64,000 bases of DNA from Xenorhabdus sp014467285 (GTDB taxonomy: Bacteria > Pseudomonadota > Gammaproteobacteria > Enterobacterales > Enterobacteriaceae). A program made the position numbers and the translations under genes. The notes under the pieces were generated by a model. That model had not been told where the DNA came from. It did not search any database and worked only from the letters and a program-made list of their open reading frames with translations. The stretch is from contig NZ_NKHR01000009.1 of the NCBI RefSeq assembly GCF_014467285.1, forward strand, positions 62,001 through 126,000. Direction: 5' to 3'. Shown here piece by piece: positions 17,106 through 26,112 of this stretch. Each line of letters begins with the position of its first letter. Position 1 is the stretch's first letter.

Positions 17106-17879
17106 ATGAATCATGAATGGATTTTATGTCACCAACAACAAAGGGTACGCACGCTGACTCTCAACCGGCCGGAAGTGCGTAATGCCCTGAGCAATGACTG
17201 TCTGGAACAACTCGTGCAGCAATTAGAACTGGCGGATTCAGATAGCGGAACGGGAGCCATTGTCATTACAGGTTCATCGCGCTGTTTCGCGGCCGGTGCC
17301 GATTTGAAAGAACTGCAACAACAAACCGTTGCTTCAGCCATGACAGATCACCGCCCGCAGCTCTGGCAGCGCTTGAACAGCATTAGCAAACCGATGATTG
17401 CGGCCGTAAACGGTTATGCCCTTGGCGCTGGCTGCGAACTGGCATTGGCCTGTGATTTGGTGATTTGTGGAGAAAATGCGCGCTTCGGTCTGCCAGAAAT
17501 CACCTTGGGGCTGATGCCGGGAGCAGGGGGGACGCAGCGGCTCATCCGCAGCGTTGGCAAGGCACTGGCTTACCAGATGATATTAACGGGTGAATCTATC
17601 GATGCCTACCGCGCACGGGAGTCGGGTCTGGTCGGCGAAGTTTGTCCTGACCTTACGACGCTGGAACGTGCAGAGCAAATTGCACAACGCATCAGTGAGT
17701 TTTCGCCGCTGGCATTGCGGGCCGCCAAAGCCGCTCTCAAAACCGCACAAGAAACAAGCCTGTCACAAGGGCTGATTTCAGAGCGCCAGCAGTTTGTCGC
17801 TCTGGCAGGTACAACCGATCGTCAGGAAGGCATCGCCGCCTTTCTGGAAAAACGTAAACCAACATTCAAAGGGTTCTGA
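17106..17879 (+). CDS. paaF: PaaF, 2,3-dehydroadipyl-CoA hydratase
   Basis: Crotonase-family hydratase acting in the lower pathway, where 2,3-dehydroadipyl-CoA becomes 3-hydroxyadipyl-CoA. CoA/oxyanion-hole segments RCFAAGADLKEL (~59-70) and NGYALGAGCELALACD; catalytic glutamates in FGLPEITLGLMPGAGGTQRL. 257 residues, full length. GAGGAG lies upstream of the ATG. paaG follows after three bases. Confidence 0.93.
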   Translation: MNHEWILCHQQQRVRTLTLNRPEVRNALSNDCLEQLVQQLELADSDSGTGAIVITGSSRCFAAGADLKELQQQTVASAMTDHRPQLWQRLNSISKPMIAAVNGYALGAGCELALACDLVICGENARFGLPEITLGLMPGAGGTQRLIRSVGKALAYQMILTGESIDAYRARESGLVGEVCPDLTTLERAEQIAQRISEFSPLALRAAKAALKTAQETSLSQGLISERQQFVALAGTTDRQEGIAAFLEKRKPTFKGF

Positions 17880-17882
17880 TCG

Positions 17883-18680
17883 ATGGAAAACATATCAATG
17901 GTACTCACTGATATTAAAGCTGGTGTCCTTAGCATTACACTCAACCGTCCAGAATGCCTCAATAGCTTTAACGAGGAACTTCATCAGCAATTAAGCAAAG
18001 CGATGGATATCGCTGAACAGGATGAATCCATACGCTGTGTTCTGCTCACCGGAGCCGGACGCGGCTTCTGTTCCGGGCAAGATTTAAATGATCGGAACTC
18101 GATTATCTCTGACGGCGGCACGCCCGATCTGGGTCGGTCTGTTGAGCGTTACTACAATCCACTGATCCGGCGTATGACGGCGTTGCCCAAACCCATTATC
18201 GCGGCCGTCAATGGAGTAGCAGCCGGGGCGGGTGTTTCCCTTGCATTAGCTTGTGACATTGTGATCGCTTCCCGCACAGCCAGCTTCATTCAGGCTTTCT
18301 GCCGCATTGGCCTGACACCGGATTCTGGTGGCAGTTGGTTCCTGCCCCATAAGATTGGGCAGGCCCGTGCAATGGGAATGGCATTATTGGGAGAGAAGAT
18401 CAGCGCTGAACAAGCTCTGGCATGGGGCATGATCTGGCAAGTCGTCGAACCAGAAGAGTTGGCCCAGAAAACGCAGGCGATGGCTGAACATCTGGCAACC
18501 CAACCCACCGTCGCGCTTGGCTGCATCAAACAAGCCACCTATGCCGCAGCCGGCAATACACTGGAACAGCACCTTGACCTCGAACGCGATTTACAACGTC
18601 AATGCGGGCACAGCGAAGACTTTCGTGAAGGCGTCAGTGCGTTCATTGAAAAACGCCAACCGGTATTCAAGGGGAAATAA
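17883..18680 (+). CDS. paaG: PaaG, epoxide-to-oxepin-CoA isomerase
   Basis: Crotonase-fold isomerase that turns the 1,2-epoxide into oxepin-CoA; it also shifts double bonds in the open-chain product. GRGFCSGQDLNDR (~60-72) with the PaaG aspartate, NGVAAGAGVSLALACD, and FCRIGLTPDSGGSWFLP, where the second catalytic position is aspartate, as in PaaG rather than PaaF. 265 residues (E. coli 262). Tightly packed between paaF (3-base gap) and paaH (2-base gap). Confidence 0.93.
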   Translation: MENISMVLTDIKAGVLSITLNRPECLNSFNEELHQQLSKAMDIAEQDESIRCVLLTGAGRGFCSGQDLNDRNSIISDGGTPDLGRSVERYYNPLIRRMTALPKPIIAAVNGVAAGAGVSLALACDIVIASRTASFIQAFCRIGLTPDSGGSWFLPHKIGQARAMGMALLGEKISAEQALAWGMIWQVVEPEELAQKTQAMAEHLATQPTVALGCIKQATYAAAGNTLEQHLDLERDLQRQCGHSEDFREGVSAFIEKRQPVFKGK

Positions 18681-18682
18681 TC

Positions 18683-20296
18683 ATGACCACGCCTCTACTT
18701 AACGGCCCCATCGCCGTCATTGGGGCGGGAACCATGGGCATCGGCATTGCTCAGGTCGCAGCTCAGGCAGGACATGCCGTCCTGCTGTTTGATGCAAATA
18801 GTGAAGCGGCAGGTCATGCACTGGATAACCTCCGCGCTCACCTGCATCAACGCGTGGAAGCCGGCAAAGCAGAGGCTGGCACAACAGAAACCTTGTTACA
18901 ACGCATCACTCAAGTGAATTCGTTACAAGCACTGGCGCCCTGTACGCTGGTGATTGAAGCCATTGTCGAGCAATTGGAAGCCAAACAGCATTTATTCCAA
19001 CAACTGGAAGCTATCTGTTCAGCACAAACCCTATTTGCCAGTAACACCTCGTCATTGCCGATTACCGCCATTGCCCGTGTTCTGTCTGCGCCACAGCGTA
19101 TGGCAGGACTACATTTTTTCAATCCTGCCCCCTTGATGAAGCTGGTGGAAATCGTACAGGGTCTGGAAACTTCCCCTCAAACTGTGGCAACCCTCAAGGA
19201 TCTCGTCATCCATTGGAAAAAGCAGCCTGTAATCTGCCGTTCTACGCCGGGTTTTATTGTCAATCGCATCGCACGCCCTTTCTATGCAGAAGCCCTGCGC
19301 GCACTGGAAGAACAGGTTGCGGCTCCCGCCACACTGGATGCAGTGATTAAAGAATCAGGTGGTTTCGCGATGGGGCCGCTACAACTGATGGATTTGATTG
19401 GTCATGACATTAATTACGCCGTGACTGAATCCCTGTTCCACGCTTTCCACGGTGACTCCCGGTTCCAACCTTCGCTACAACAAAAAGAGCTGGTGGATGC
19501 CGATCATCTGGGGCGTAAGCGCGGTCGCGGTTTTTATTCTTATGAGGTGAAAGGAAATAACGGAAAAAAAGAGAGTCAGCCACTGCCCAAAATAGAGCCG
19601 AAACAACCCAGTAAACAAAAACCGCCAGTGCGGCTCAAAGCAACAGGAAACTGGGCTGTTTTACCCCATTTTGCTGCCCTGCTACAACAACCTAAACTAC
19701 AGCAATATGGAATCCTCTTCGAAGAAAGCAAAAACGACCGATTCCATTCTCCTACGTTACAGGTTGATGACATTATCCTGGCGCTGACCAAAGGGAGAAC
19801 CTGCTCGCAAATTGCTGACGAAGTCAGAGTACCGGTGATGCAGTTTGATCTTTCTGCTAATCACCAATCGGCTTCCATCATTACCCTCAGCACCGCCTGT
19901 CAGAATACTCCCCAACAAACAGCAAAAGTGATCGGCTTTCTGCAATCAATCGGTAAGCAAGTGATCCTCCTGCCGGATTATCCCGGCCTGCTGACAATGC
20001 GTACCGTCGCCATGCTGTGCAACGAAGCGCTGGATGCCATCAACAAAGGTATTGCCAGCGCCGAAGATATCGATCTGGCAATGCGCTATGGCGTCAATTA
20101 TCCGATTGGCCCACTGGCATGGGGAGAGCAATTGGGCTGGAAACATATTCTCAGTACGCTGGAAAACTTACAGAAATTCTATGGAGAGCCTCGTTACCGC
20201 CCTGCCCCCCTGCTGCGCCAGTTAGCAGCGGGACATACCCAACTCACTCGCCAAGAAGCTGAAAACCACAAGAAAGGGGATGTCCATGCAAAATAA
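18683..20296 (+). CDS. paaH: PaaH, 3-hydroxyadipyl-CoA dehydrogenase
   Basis: NAD-dependent oxidation of 3-hydroxyadipyl-CoA to 3-oxoadipyl-CoA. Rossmann motif VIGAGTMGIGIAQVA (~11-25), catalytic region HFFNPAPLMKLVE, then 3HCDH C-terminal domain. A second C-terminal domain (LPDYPGLLTMRTVAMLCNEA) follows as in other PaaH. At 537 residues it is longer than E. coli PaaH (475); the surplus includes a basic, proline-rich linker at ~293-320 (NNGKKESQPLPKIEPKQPSK). The last 11 bases overlap paaI. Confidence 0.93.
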   Translation: MTTPLLNGPIAVIGAGTMGIGIAQVAAQAGHAVLLFDANSEAAGHALDNLRAHLHQRVEAGKAEAGTTETLLQRITQVNSLQALAPCTLVIEAIVEQLEAKQHLFQQLEAICSAQTLFASNTSSLPITAIARVLSAPQRMAGLHFFNPAPLMKLVEIVQGLETSPQTVATLKDLVIHWKKQPVICRSTPGFIVNRIARPFYAEALRALEEQVAAPATLDAVIKESGGFAMGPLQLMDLIGHDINYAVTESLFHAFHGDSRFQPSLQQKELVDADHLGRKRGRGFYSYEVKGNNGKKESQPLPKIEPKQPSKQKPPVRLKATGNWAVLPHFAALLQQPKLQQYGILFEESKNDRFHSPTLQVDDIILALTKGRTCSQIADEVRVPVMQFDLSANHQSASIITLSTACQNTPQQTAKVIGFLQSIGKQVILLPDYPGLLTMRTVAMLCNEALDAINKGIASAEDIDLAMRYGVNYPIGPLAWGEQLGWKHILSTLENLQKFYGEPRYRPAPLLRQLAAGHTQLTRQEAENHKKGDVHAK

Positions 20297-20780
20297 TGCC
20301 GCAAGCCAACAGGCGCGCCACCACGTTGAATCCATGTACGCTCAGGATGCCTGCGCCCAAAATATGGGAATGCACATTGAGCACATTGATGTCGGGTTCG
20401 CCCGGCTCAGCATGAAAATCATCCCTAGCATGCTCAACGGCCACCAAAGTTGTCACGGAGGCATTCTGTTCAGTCTGGCAGATACCGCTTTCGCCTACGC
20501 CTGCAACAGTGAAGGGCTGGCAGCAGTGGCCTCCAGTGGCAGCATTGATTTTATCCGTCCGGTATTGGTTGATGATCAACTCACGGCCACCGCCTCCGTG
20601 CAGCATCAAGGTAAAACGACCGGCCTGTATGATGTGGAAATTACCAATCAGGCAGGCAACGTCGTGGCACTTTTCCGCGGACGCGCCCATCGCGTCGGTC
20701 GTTATGTTTCAGGCCATTCTCTTAACAACGATCCTCTTAACAACAACACTCAGAAAAACCGTCAGGGGGAACAATCATGA
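20286..20780 (+). CDS. paaI: PaaI, hydroxyphenylacetyl-CoA thioesterase
   Basis: Hot-dog thioesterase that frees CoA from dead-end aryl-CoA intermediates. MLNGHQSCHGGILFSLADTAFAYACN (~50-75) holds the family's asparagine/aspartate catalytic site. The ATG at 20286 is preferred over 20280 because AAAGGGG sits about eight bases upstream. The tail carries an extra SLNNDPLNNNTQKNRQGEQS not seen in E. coli PaaI (140 residues), built partly from a repeated CTCTTAACAAC. Overlaps paaH by 11 and paaJ by 4 bases. Confidence 0.9.
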   Translation: MQNNAASQQARHHVESMYAQDACAQNMGMHIEHIDVGFARLSMKIIPSMLNGHQSCHGGILFSLADTAFAYACNSEGLAAVASSGSIDFIRPVLVDDQLTATASVQHQGKTTGLYDVEITNQAGNVVALFRGRAHRVGRYVSGHSLNNDPLNNNTQKNRQGEQS

Positions 20781-21991
20781 CTTATGCGTTTATCTGTGAT
20801 GGTGTCCGTACTCCCATCGGACGTTATGGCGGTGCGCTATCCAGCCTGCGGGCGGATGATCTGGCGGCCCTGCCGCTACAGGCATTGATGGCCCGTTATC
20901 CTGCGCTGAACCGGGAGCAAATTGATGATGTGATCCTCGGCTGCGCCAATCAGGCAGGAGAAGATAACCGCAACGTCGCACGTATGGCAGCACTGTTGGC
21001 AGGCTTGCCAAGTTCCGTCTCTGGCACGACAGTCAATCGGCTGTGTGGCTCCGGCTTAGATGCGCTGGCTTTTGCTGCCCGCAGTATCAAAGCCAATGAA
21101 GCCCAATTGATGCTGGCTGGTGGCGTAGAATCGATGAGTCGGGCGCCTTTCGTGATGGGCAAAGCAGACAGCGCATTCAGCCGTCAGGCTGAGATTTTTG
21201 ATACCACCCTTGGCTGGCGTTTTATCAATCCGCTGATGCAGCAAAAACTTGGCACCGACTCCATGCCTGAAACGGCAGAAAACGTCGCAGCCCAATGTCA
21301 AATCAGCCGTGACGATCAAGATGCCTTCGCCCTGCGCAGCCAACAGCGCGCAGCCAAAGCACAACAAGCCGGTATTCTGGCTGAGGAAATCATCTCCGTC
21401 ACACTGCCCTCAATTTACAAAAAAGGCACCACGACGGTTGTCTCACAAGATGAACACCCTCGACCGGAGACAACATTAGAACAACTGCAACGGCTCAAAG
21501 CCCCGTTCCGTACCGGCGGTACAGTCACTGCGGGTAACGCTTCTGGTCTCAATGATGGCGCAGCCGCCCTCATTATCGCCTCAGAAACCGCCGCATTACG
21601 CCACGGGCTGACACCACGGGCGCGTATCGTCGCAACGGCAACCTGTGGCGTTGAACCGCGCATCATGGGGATCGGGCCAGTGCCTGCCACCCGCAAAGTA
21701 CTGGCACTTGCTGGCCTGAGTTTGAATCAAATAGAGGTGATTGAGCTGAACGAAGCCTTTGCTGCACAGTCACTGGCCGTAATGCGCCAACTGGGGTTAC
21801 CGGATGACGCCGAACACGTAAACCCGAATGGCGGTGCGATTGCACTTGGTCATCCGCTGGGCATGAGCGGTGCCCGCCTCGCTCTGACAGCGACCCTTGA
21901 ACTGGAACGGCGTGCTGGTCGTTATGCCCTGTGCACCATGTGCATTGGCGTAGGACAAGGCATCGCCATGATTATTGAACGTATTTCATAG
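20777..21991 (+). CDS. paaJ: PaaJ, 3-oxoadipyl-CoA/3-oxo-5,6-dehydrosuberyl-CoA thiolase
   Basis: Thiolase used twice in the pathway, giving acetyl-CoA each time and succinyl-CoA at the end. Nucleophile cysteine in NRLCGSGLDAL (~91), histidine in NPNGGAIALGHPLGMSG, and second cysteine in CTMCIGVGQG near the end. 404 residues (E. coli 401). ATGA overlap with paaI. A short hairpin (22001-22022) follows before paaK, perhaps lowering expression of the last gene. Confidence 0.94.
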   Translation: MTYAFICDGVRTPIGRYGGALSSLRADDLAALPLQALMARYPALNREQIDDVILGCANQAGEDNRNVARMAALLAGLPSSVSGTTVNRLCGSGLDALAFAARSIKANEAQLMLAGGVESMSRAPFVMGKADSAFSRQAEIFDTTLGWRFINPLMQQKLGTDSMPETAENVAAQCQISRDDQDAFALRSQQRAAKAQQAGILAEEIISVTLPSIYKKGTTTVVSQDEHPRPETTLEQLQRLKAPFRTGGTVTAGNASGLNDGAAALIIASETAALRHGLTPRARIVATATCGVEPRIMGIGPVPATRKVLALAGLSLNQIEVIELNEAFAAQSLAVMRQLGLPDDAEHVNPNGGAIALGHPLGMSGARLALTATLELERRAGRYALCTMCIGVGQGIAMIIERIS

Positions 21992-22110
21992 CAACAACTC
22001 AGAGCCGGCTGAAATAGGCTCTTAATTCCTGACGATCTGACTTAATCAATACCTGCGCATAACGACAAAAACAACCTGTTACAAACAAGCCAACAAAAGG
22101 ACAGGCAACG

Positions 22111-23442
22111 ATGAGCAATAACGAACAACACCTAAAAAAGTCTCAAGAGCAAGGTTTGGACCCGATGGAGTTTGCTTCACGAGATGAAATTCAGGCATGG
22201 CAATTTCAACAGATAAAATGGACGCTCAATCATGCCTACAATAACGTTCCCATGTATCGCCACAAATTTGATACCGCGGGTGTCCATCCGCGTGATTTCA
22301 AAAAACTTGATGACATCGCCAAATTTCCCTACACCACCAAACAAGATCTGCGGGAACATTACCCTTTTGGTGCCTTTGCCGTCCCTATGGAGGAGATTGT
22401 ACGTATTCATGCCTCATCAGGTACGACAGGCCGCCCGACCGTGGTGGGTTATACCCAGCGGGATATCGATAATTGGTCAAACCTCATCGCCCGCAGCCTG
22501 CGTTTTGCAGGAGCGAGCGCCAAAGACAAAGTTCACGTCGCTTACGGATACGGCTTGTTCACGGGAGGATTAGGGGCACACTACGGCGCTGAACGATTGG
22601 GGGCAACCGTGATCCCGATGTCCGGCGGCAATACCGAAAAACAAGCACAACTGATTCTGGATTTCAAACCTGACATCCTCATGATGACGCCATCCTACTG
22701 CCTGACGTTGCTGGATGAGCTGGAAAAAAGAATGGATGGAGATGCCAGCAAATGCTCCTTACGTGTCGGTATCTTCGGCGCAGAACCGTGGACGGCAGCC
22801 CTGCGCACTGAAATTGAAACGCGCATGGGCATTAAAGCATTGGACATCTACGGCCTGTCCGAAGTCATGGGGCCGGGCGTTGCGATGGAATCACTGGAAT
22901 ACGCCGATGGCTCCACGATTTGGGAAGATCATTTCTATCCAGAAGTGATCGATCCGGAGGATTTGAATATCCTGCCAGAGGGTGAAACAGGCGAGTTGAT
23001 TCTCACCACCCTGACCAGAGAAGCCATGCCGGTTATCCGTTACCGCACACGCGATCTGACACGCTTATTACCCGGCACGGCACGCAATATGCGCCGCATG
23101 GACAGGATCACCGGACGTTCCGATGACATGCTGATTATCCGCGGAATTAACGTCTTTCCCTCACAGATAGAAGAACAGATTATCCGCTTTAAAGAACTGT
23201 CGCCGCACTACCAATTAGAAGTCAACCGCAGAGGTAACCATGACTGTCTGTCAGTCAAAGTCGAACTGAAAGAGCCTGATCTGTTAAACCATGAACAATG
23301 TTGTACGCTCTGCAACCAACTTCGCCATCACATTAAATCAATGGTAGGGCTGAACACCGATGTCAGCATCGTTAATTGTGGCGTCATCCCACGCTCAGAA
23401 GGAAAAGCAGTACGGGTGATCGACAAGCGTCCACATGAATAA
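22111..23442 (+). CDS. paaK: PaaK, phenylacetate-CoA ligase
   Basis: First pathway enzyme; it activates phenylacetate with ATP and CoA. AMP-binding loop HASSGTTGRPTVVGYT (~94-109), IYGLSEVMGPGVAME, and RSDDMLIIRGINVFPSQIE leading into the mobile C-terminal domain. 443 residues (E. coli 437). AAAGGACAGG lies before the ATG. A 119-base gap from paaJ is the largest inside the operon. In E. coli paaX follows directly; here a toxin-antitoxin pair intervenes. Confidence 0.95.
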   Translation: MSNNEQHLKKSQEQGLDPMEFASRDEIQAWQFQQIKWTLNHAYNNVPMYRHKFDTAGVHPRDFKKLDDIAKFPYTTKQDLREHYPFGAFAVPMEEIVRIHASSGTTGRPTVVGYTQRDIDNWSNLIARSLRFAGASAKDKVHVAYGYGLFTGGLGAHYGAERLGATVIPMSGGNTEKQAQLILDFKPDILMMTPSYCLTLLDELEKRMDGDASKCSLRVGIFGAEPWTAALRTEIETRMGIKALDIYGLSEVMGPGVAMESLEYADGSTIWEDHFYPEVIDPEDLNILPEGETGELILTTLTREAMPVIRYRTRDLTRLLPGTARNMRRMDRITGRSDDMLIIRGINVFPSQIEEQIIRFKELSPHYQLEVNRRGNHDCLSVKVELKEPDLLNHEQCCTLCNQLRHHIKSMVGLNTDVSIVNCGVIPRSEGKAVRVIDKRPHE

Positions 23443-23448
23443 CCTTTT

Positions 23449-23484
23449 GCCACCGTGAATCAAGTGATACAAAACCGCGGTGGC
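23449..23484 (+). terminator. probable paaK terminator
   Basis: GCCACCG (23449-23455) pairs with CGGTGGC (23478-23484), followed by TTTAGTCTCTC. The loop is long (22 bases), so it is a weaker terminator than the palindrome at 23526. Confidence 0.45.
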
Positions 23485-23525
23485 TTTAGTCTCTCTCATT
23501 GTCAGCGTGAATTTACTGAAAATAA

Positions 23526-23543
23526 GTGGGACTGTAGTCCCAC
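23526..23543. repeat. GTGGGAC-N4-GTCCCAC palindrome, copy 1, terminator-like
   Basis: Perfect 7-base arms with loop TGTA. It begins three bases after the yafQ stop on the minus strand and is followed there by TTATTTTC, so it is probably the dinJ-yafQ terminator; it could also stop readthrough from paaK. The same arms recur at 25292 and 47667. Confidence 0.65.
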
Positions 23544-23546
23544 TAT

Positions 23547-23822
23547 TTAGAACAGATCAGAGTGAGTTCCTGTTCGTTCGAATCTAATCAGGTCATCAGT
23601 GATTTTGTAGATCAGAATCCAGTCAGGCTCTATGTGAGCATCCCTATAGCCCTTGTAATTCCCTTGTAGCCGATGATCTTTATATACTTCTGGTAGGGGA
23701 AACTCATCATTAATCAAAAGCTTCATAAGTTCTTTCAATTTACCCATATCTTTATGGCGCTTCTGAGCTTTTTTCACATCTCTTTGAAACTGACCGGAAT
23801 ATTCAATCTTCCGTTGCTTCAT
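23547..23822 (-). CDS. yafQ: YafQ-type mRNA interferase toxin
   Basis: RelE-fold toxin that cuts mRNA in the ribosome. 91 residues. The YafQ catalytic set is visible: histidine in YKDHRLQG (~50), RDAHIEPDW with histidine and aspartate, and the end GTHSDLF with the final histidine and phenylalanine. Six bases downstream of dinJ on the same strand, the usual antitoxin-first order. All key residues are present, so it should be active if expressed. Confidence 0.9.
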   Translation of the reverse strand: MKQRKIEYSGQFQRDVKKAQKRHKDMGKLKELMKLLINDEFPLPEVYKDHRLQGNYKGYRDAHIEPDWILIYKITDDLIRFERTGTHSDLF

Positions 23823-23828
23823 TGTTTA

Positions 23829-24089
23829 TCAGATACCTAGTTGATTAAATAAGTCATCAGCATCTTTAGTTTTATGGACATCAATCCCTTTCTCACTGTT
23901 GGCAATGGTTTTAGCTGTCAGCTCATTAGGGATGCACATCTCGAACGGAAGAGCCTTTTCTTTGGCCACTTTGGTCAGAGTAATACGTATCAGATCAGAA
24001 ACAGTTAACCCCATACCAGCAAGCACTTCTGTAACCTCATTTTTTAGCGTTTCATTTATACGAGCGCGAACAACAGCGTTTTCGGCCAT
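23829..24089 (-). CDS. dinJ: DinJ-type antitoxin
   Basis: RelB/DinJ-family antitoxin, 86 residues: an N-terminal ribbon-helix-helix (AENAVVRARINETLKNEVTE, then MGLTVSDLIRITLTKVA) for operator binding and a C-terminal tail that wraps YafQ. The ATG at 24089 follows GGGGA and matches the usual MA(E/N)-start; an earlier in-frame ATG is ignored. It autoregulates with YafQ in known systems; a partial palindrome at 24103-24124 is a candidate operator. Confidence 0.88.
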   Translation of the reverse strand: MAENAVVRARINETLKNEVTEVLAGMGLTVSDLIRITLTKVAKEKALPFEMCIPNELTAKTIANSEKGIDVHKTKDADDLFNQLGI

Positions 24090-24102
24090 GTTAAATCCCC
24101 TA

Positions 24103-24124
24103 TATTGGTTAATAATCAACAATA
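24103..24124. promoter_or_regulatory. candidate dinJ operator
   Basis: TATTG and CAATA close an AT-rich partial palindrome 13 bases upstream of the dinJ ATG, the position expected for DinJ-YafQ autorepression. The inner symmetry is imperfect. Confidence 0.35.
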
Positions 24125-24312
24125 TTGTAGCCCAAGTGAGCCACTCGCTCAAACTACGGATGTATTTTTAATCAAAATAAGTTAATTGCAATGAATGATT
24201 AGGGGTAGATGAAATTAATGAATACTGTCAACAAAGCTACAACCTGAAAGACGACAGGTATATACAGTTATGTTAATGTTATGACACACTTTTGCGCAGA
24301 ACACGGAAGAAT

Positions 24313-25236
24313 ATGACACATAAACTCGACGACTTTATTCGGCATGCGCTTGATGCCCAACCTATCAGCGGAACGTCTCTGATCATCTCGCTGTATGGCG
24401 ATGCTCTCAGCCACCGTGGTGGTGAAGTCTGGCTTGGCAGCTTGAGTCTCCTGCTGGAGCCGATGGGGTTCAGTGACCGTTTCGTGCGGACATCCGTGTT
24501 CCGCCTGCAAAAAGAGGGGTGGCTTACGGTAGAAAAACTGGGGCGACGCAGTTATTACCGCATCACCGAGCGTGGCATGAATCAATTTCGCCATGCAGAA
24601 AGCAAAATCTATCTCAGCGGACAGCCGGAATGGGATGGCAAATGGGATCTGCTGTTGCTGGAAGGTACAACCAAAGAAGAACGAACCCGCCTGAAAAAAG
24701 AGTTAAGCTGGCTTGGATTCGGCCAACTTAACAGTACGCTGATGGCTGCGCCAAGCAGTGCCCAAAGTGATATTCCCGCACTTCTGCATGAACTCAACGC
24801 CAGTGATTCCGTTATCTATTTTCGTGCCGATTACCCTTATCCACGTTCAGAACAGAGTCTGAAAGAGCAGGTAGCGGTAAGTTGGTCACTGGAACAGGTA
24901 TCGCAACACTATCACGAATTTATCGTCTCCTTCCGCCCCTTGATGGCACTACTGCGGGACTGCCATCAAGACGATCTGACGCCAGAGCGCTGCTTTCAGT
25001 TACGCCTGCTGCTGATCCACTTTTACCGCCGTGTCGTACTGCGTGATCCCCTGCTGCCGGATGCTCTGCTGCCCACGCAATGGGAAGGACAAATAGCCCG
25101 CCACTTATGTATCAATATCTATCAGCGCATTAACCTTGCTGCGACGCGTTACGTCAGCGAACGCTGCGAAACTACCATTGGTCAATTGCCTCAACCCGCT
25201 GCGGCGTATTATCGACGTTTTGGTGAATCGCCATAA
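24313..25236 (+). CDS. paaX: PaaX, repressor of the phenylacetate genes
   Basis: GntR-like winged-helix repressor released by phenylacetyl-CoA. SLYGDALSHRGGEVWLGSL and RFVRTSVFRLQKEGWL (~27-78) form the DNA-binding domain; LLLIHFYRRVVLRDPLLP and ARHLCINIYQRI are the C-terminal family signature. The ATG at 24313 has GGAAGA just before it and matches E. coli (MSKLDTFIQHA); the earlier TTG at 24292 is rejected. 307 residues. It has its own promoter region here because dinJ-yafQ (opposite strand) separates it from paaK. No paaY follows. Confidence 0.93.
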   Translation: MTHKLDDFIRHALDAQPISGTSLIISLYGDALSHRGGEVWLGSLSLLLEPMGFSDRFVRTSVFRLQKEGWLTVEKLGRRSYYRITERGMNQFRHAESKIYLSGQPEWDGKWDLLLLEGTTKEERTRLKKELSWLGFGQLNSTLMAAPSSAQSDIPALLHELNASDSVIYFRADYPYPRSEQSLKEQVAVSWSLEQVSQHYHEFIVSFRPLMALLRDCHQDDLTPERCFQLRLLLIHFYRRVVLRDPLLPDALLPTQWEGQIARHLCINIYQRINLAATRYVSERCETTIGQLPQPAAAYYRRFGESP

Positions 25237-25548
25237 ATATCAGGAACGGGTAGCACGCGGTAAATGTTGTCTTACTGCTGGAAATCCAGTGGTGGGACCA
25301 TGGTCCCACACGTTTGAGTTATTCATCTTGCCCTTGGCCTTCCTTATATTATGATTTAACTAAATTTCCCCTATTTATCACCAAATGATTTTTGTTGCAT
25401 TTTTGATCAAAATCGCTCAAAAAGACTAATCGCTTTTTTACTCGCTTGATAAAATATTTAGTTTATTTATCGCTACTATTTATCCGGTCAGGCATCACAA
25501 TTTCCTCTGATTTATAAGTGCCGGTACGTATAAAAATAAGGAAAAGCC
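25237..25548. other. paaX 3' spacer with no paaY
   Basis: A 312-base spacer. In E. coli paaY (a hexapeptide-repeat thioesterase) comes next; no trace is visible here. It contains a CTGGAAATCCAG repeat at 25279-25290, the palindrome at 25292, and AT-rich DNA leading to the RibD-like gene. Confidence 0.5.
25292..25309. repeat. GTGGGAC-N4-GTCCCAC palindrome, copy 2
   Basis: Perfect 18-base palindrome with centre CATG, 55 bases after the paaX stop and immediately preceded by CTGGAAATCCAG. The T content downstream (GTTTGAGTTATT) is modest, so its role as paaX terminator is uncertain. Confidence 0.6.
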
Positions 25549-26091
25549 ATGTCAAAACTCGTCTATTATGTCGCCGCCTCAATGGATGGATATATTGCTA
25601 CGGAAGACCATGAATTAGATTGGTTATACGCTTGTTCGCCGGGTGATGATGCCACACCTTATGATGGTTTTTATCAAGATATCGGCGCAGCCATTATGGG
25701 ATCAGCAACCTATGAATGGATTTTGAAAAATACCTCAGGAGAATGGCCTTATAAAAATATTCCTTCTTTTATCCTCTCCTCAAGAAATTTAACTATTCCT
25801 GCTGGCATTAATGCCGTTGTCACTCAAGACAGTCCCAAAAATATTGCCACCAGCGCAAGAAATGCCGCCAAAGGCAAAGATGTTTGGATAATCGGAGGAG
25901 GCAAAACCGCCGCCAGTTTTGCTGATGCCGGAGAGTTACAGCAACTGTTTATTACCACAGTTCCGGTGTTTTTAGGCTCAGGTATCCCCATTCTGCCTGT
26001 CAGTCAAACGATCCATGTCACGCCTGATAAACAGCGATTCTTGAAAAGTGGCGCGTTTGAAACCGTCATGGATATCAAATTGAACAACTAA
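25549..26091 (+). CDS. dihydrofolate reductase family (RibD C-terminal-like) protein
   Basis: A 180-residue stand-alone RibD/DHFR-fold reductase of the YyaP/YwjB type. Family marks: YYVAASMDGYIA at the start, GSATYEWIL (~57-65), IWIIGGGKTA-like VWIIGGGKTAASF (~109-121), and a terminal beta region. Such proteins bind NADPH, but their substrates are largely unknown. AAGGAAAAG precedes the ATG. It is 21 bases upstream of the PRD regulator on the same strand, so the two may be co-transcribed. Confidence 0.8.
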   Translation: MSKLVYYVAASMDGYIATEDHELDWLYACSPGDDATPYDGFYQDIGAAIMGSATYEWILKNTSGEWPYKNIPSFILSSRNLTIPAGINAVVTQDSPKNIATSARNAAKGKDVWIIGGGKTAASFADAGELQQLFITTVPVFLGSGIPILPVSQTIHVTPDKQRFLKSGAFETVMDIKLNN

Positions 26092-26112
26092 CCGTGAATT
26101 CAGGGTATTACC

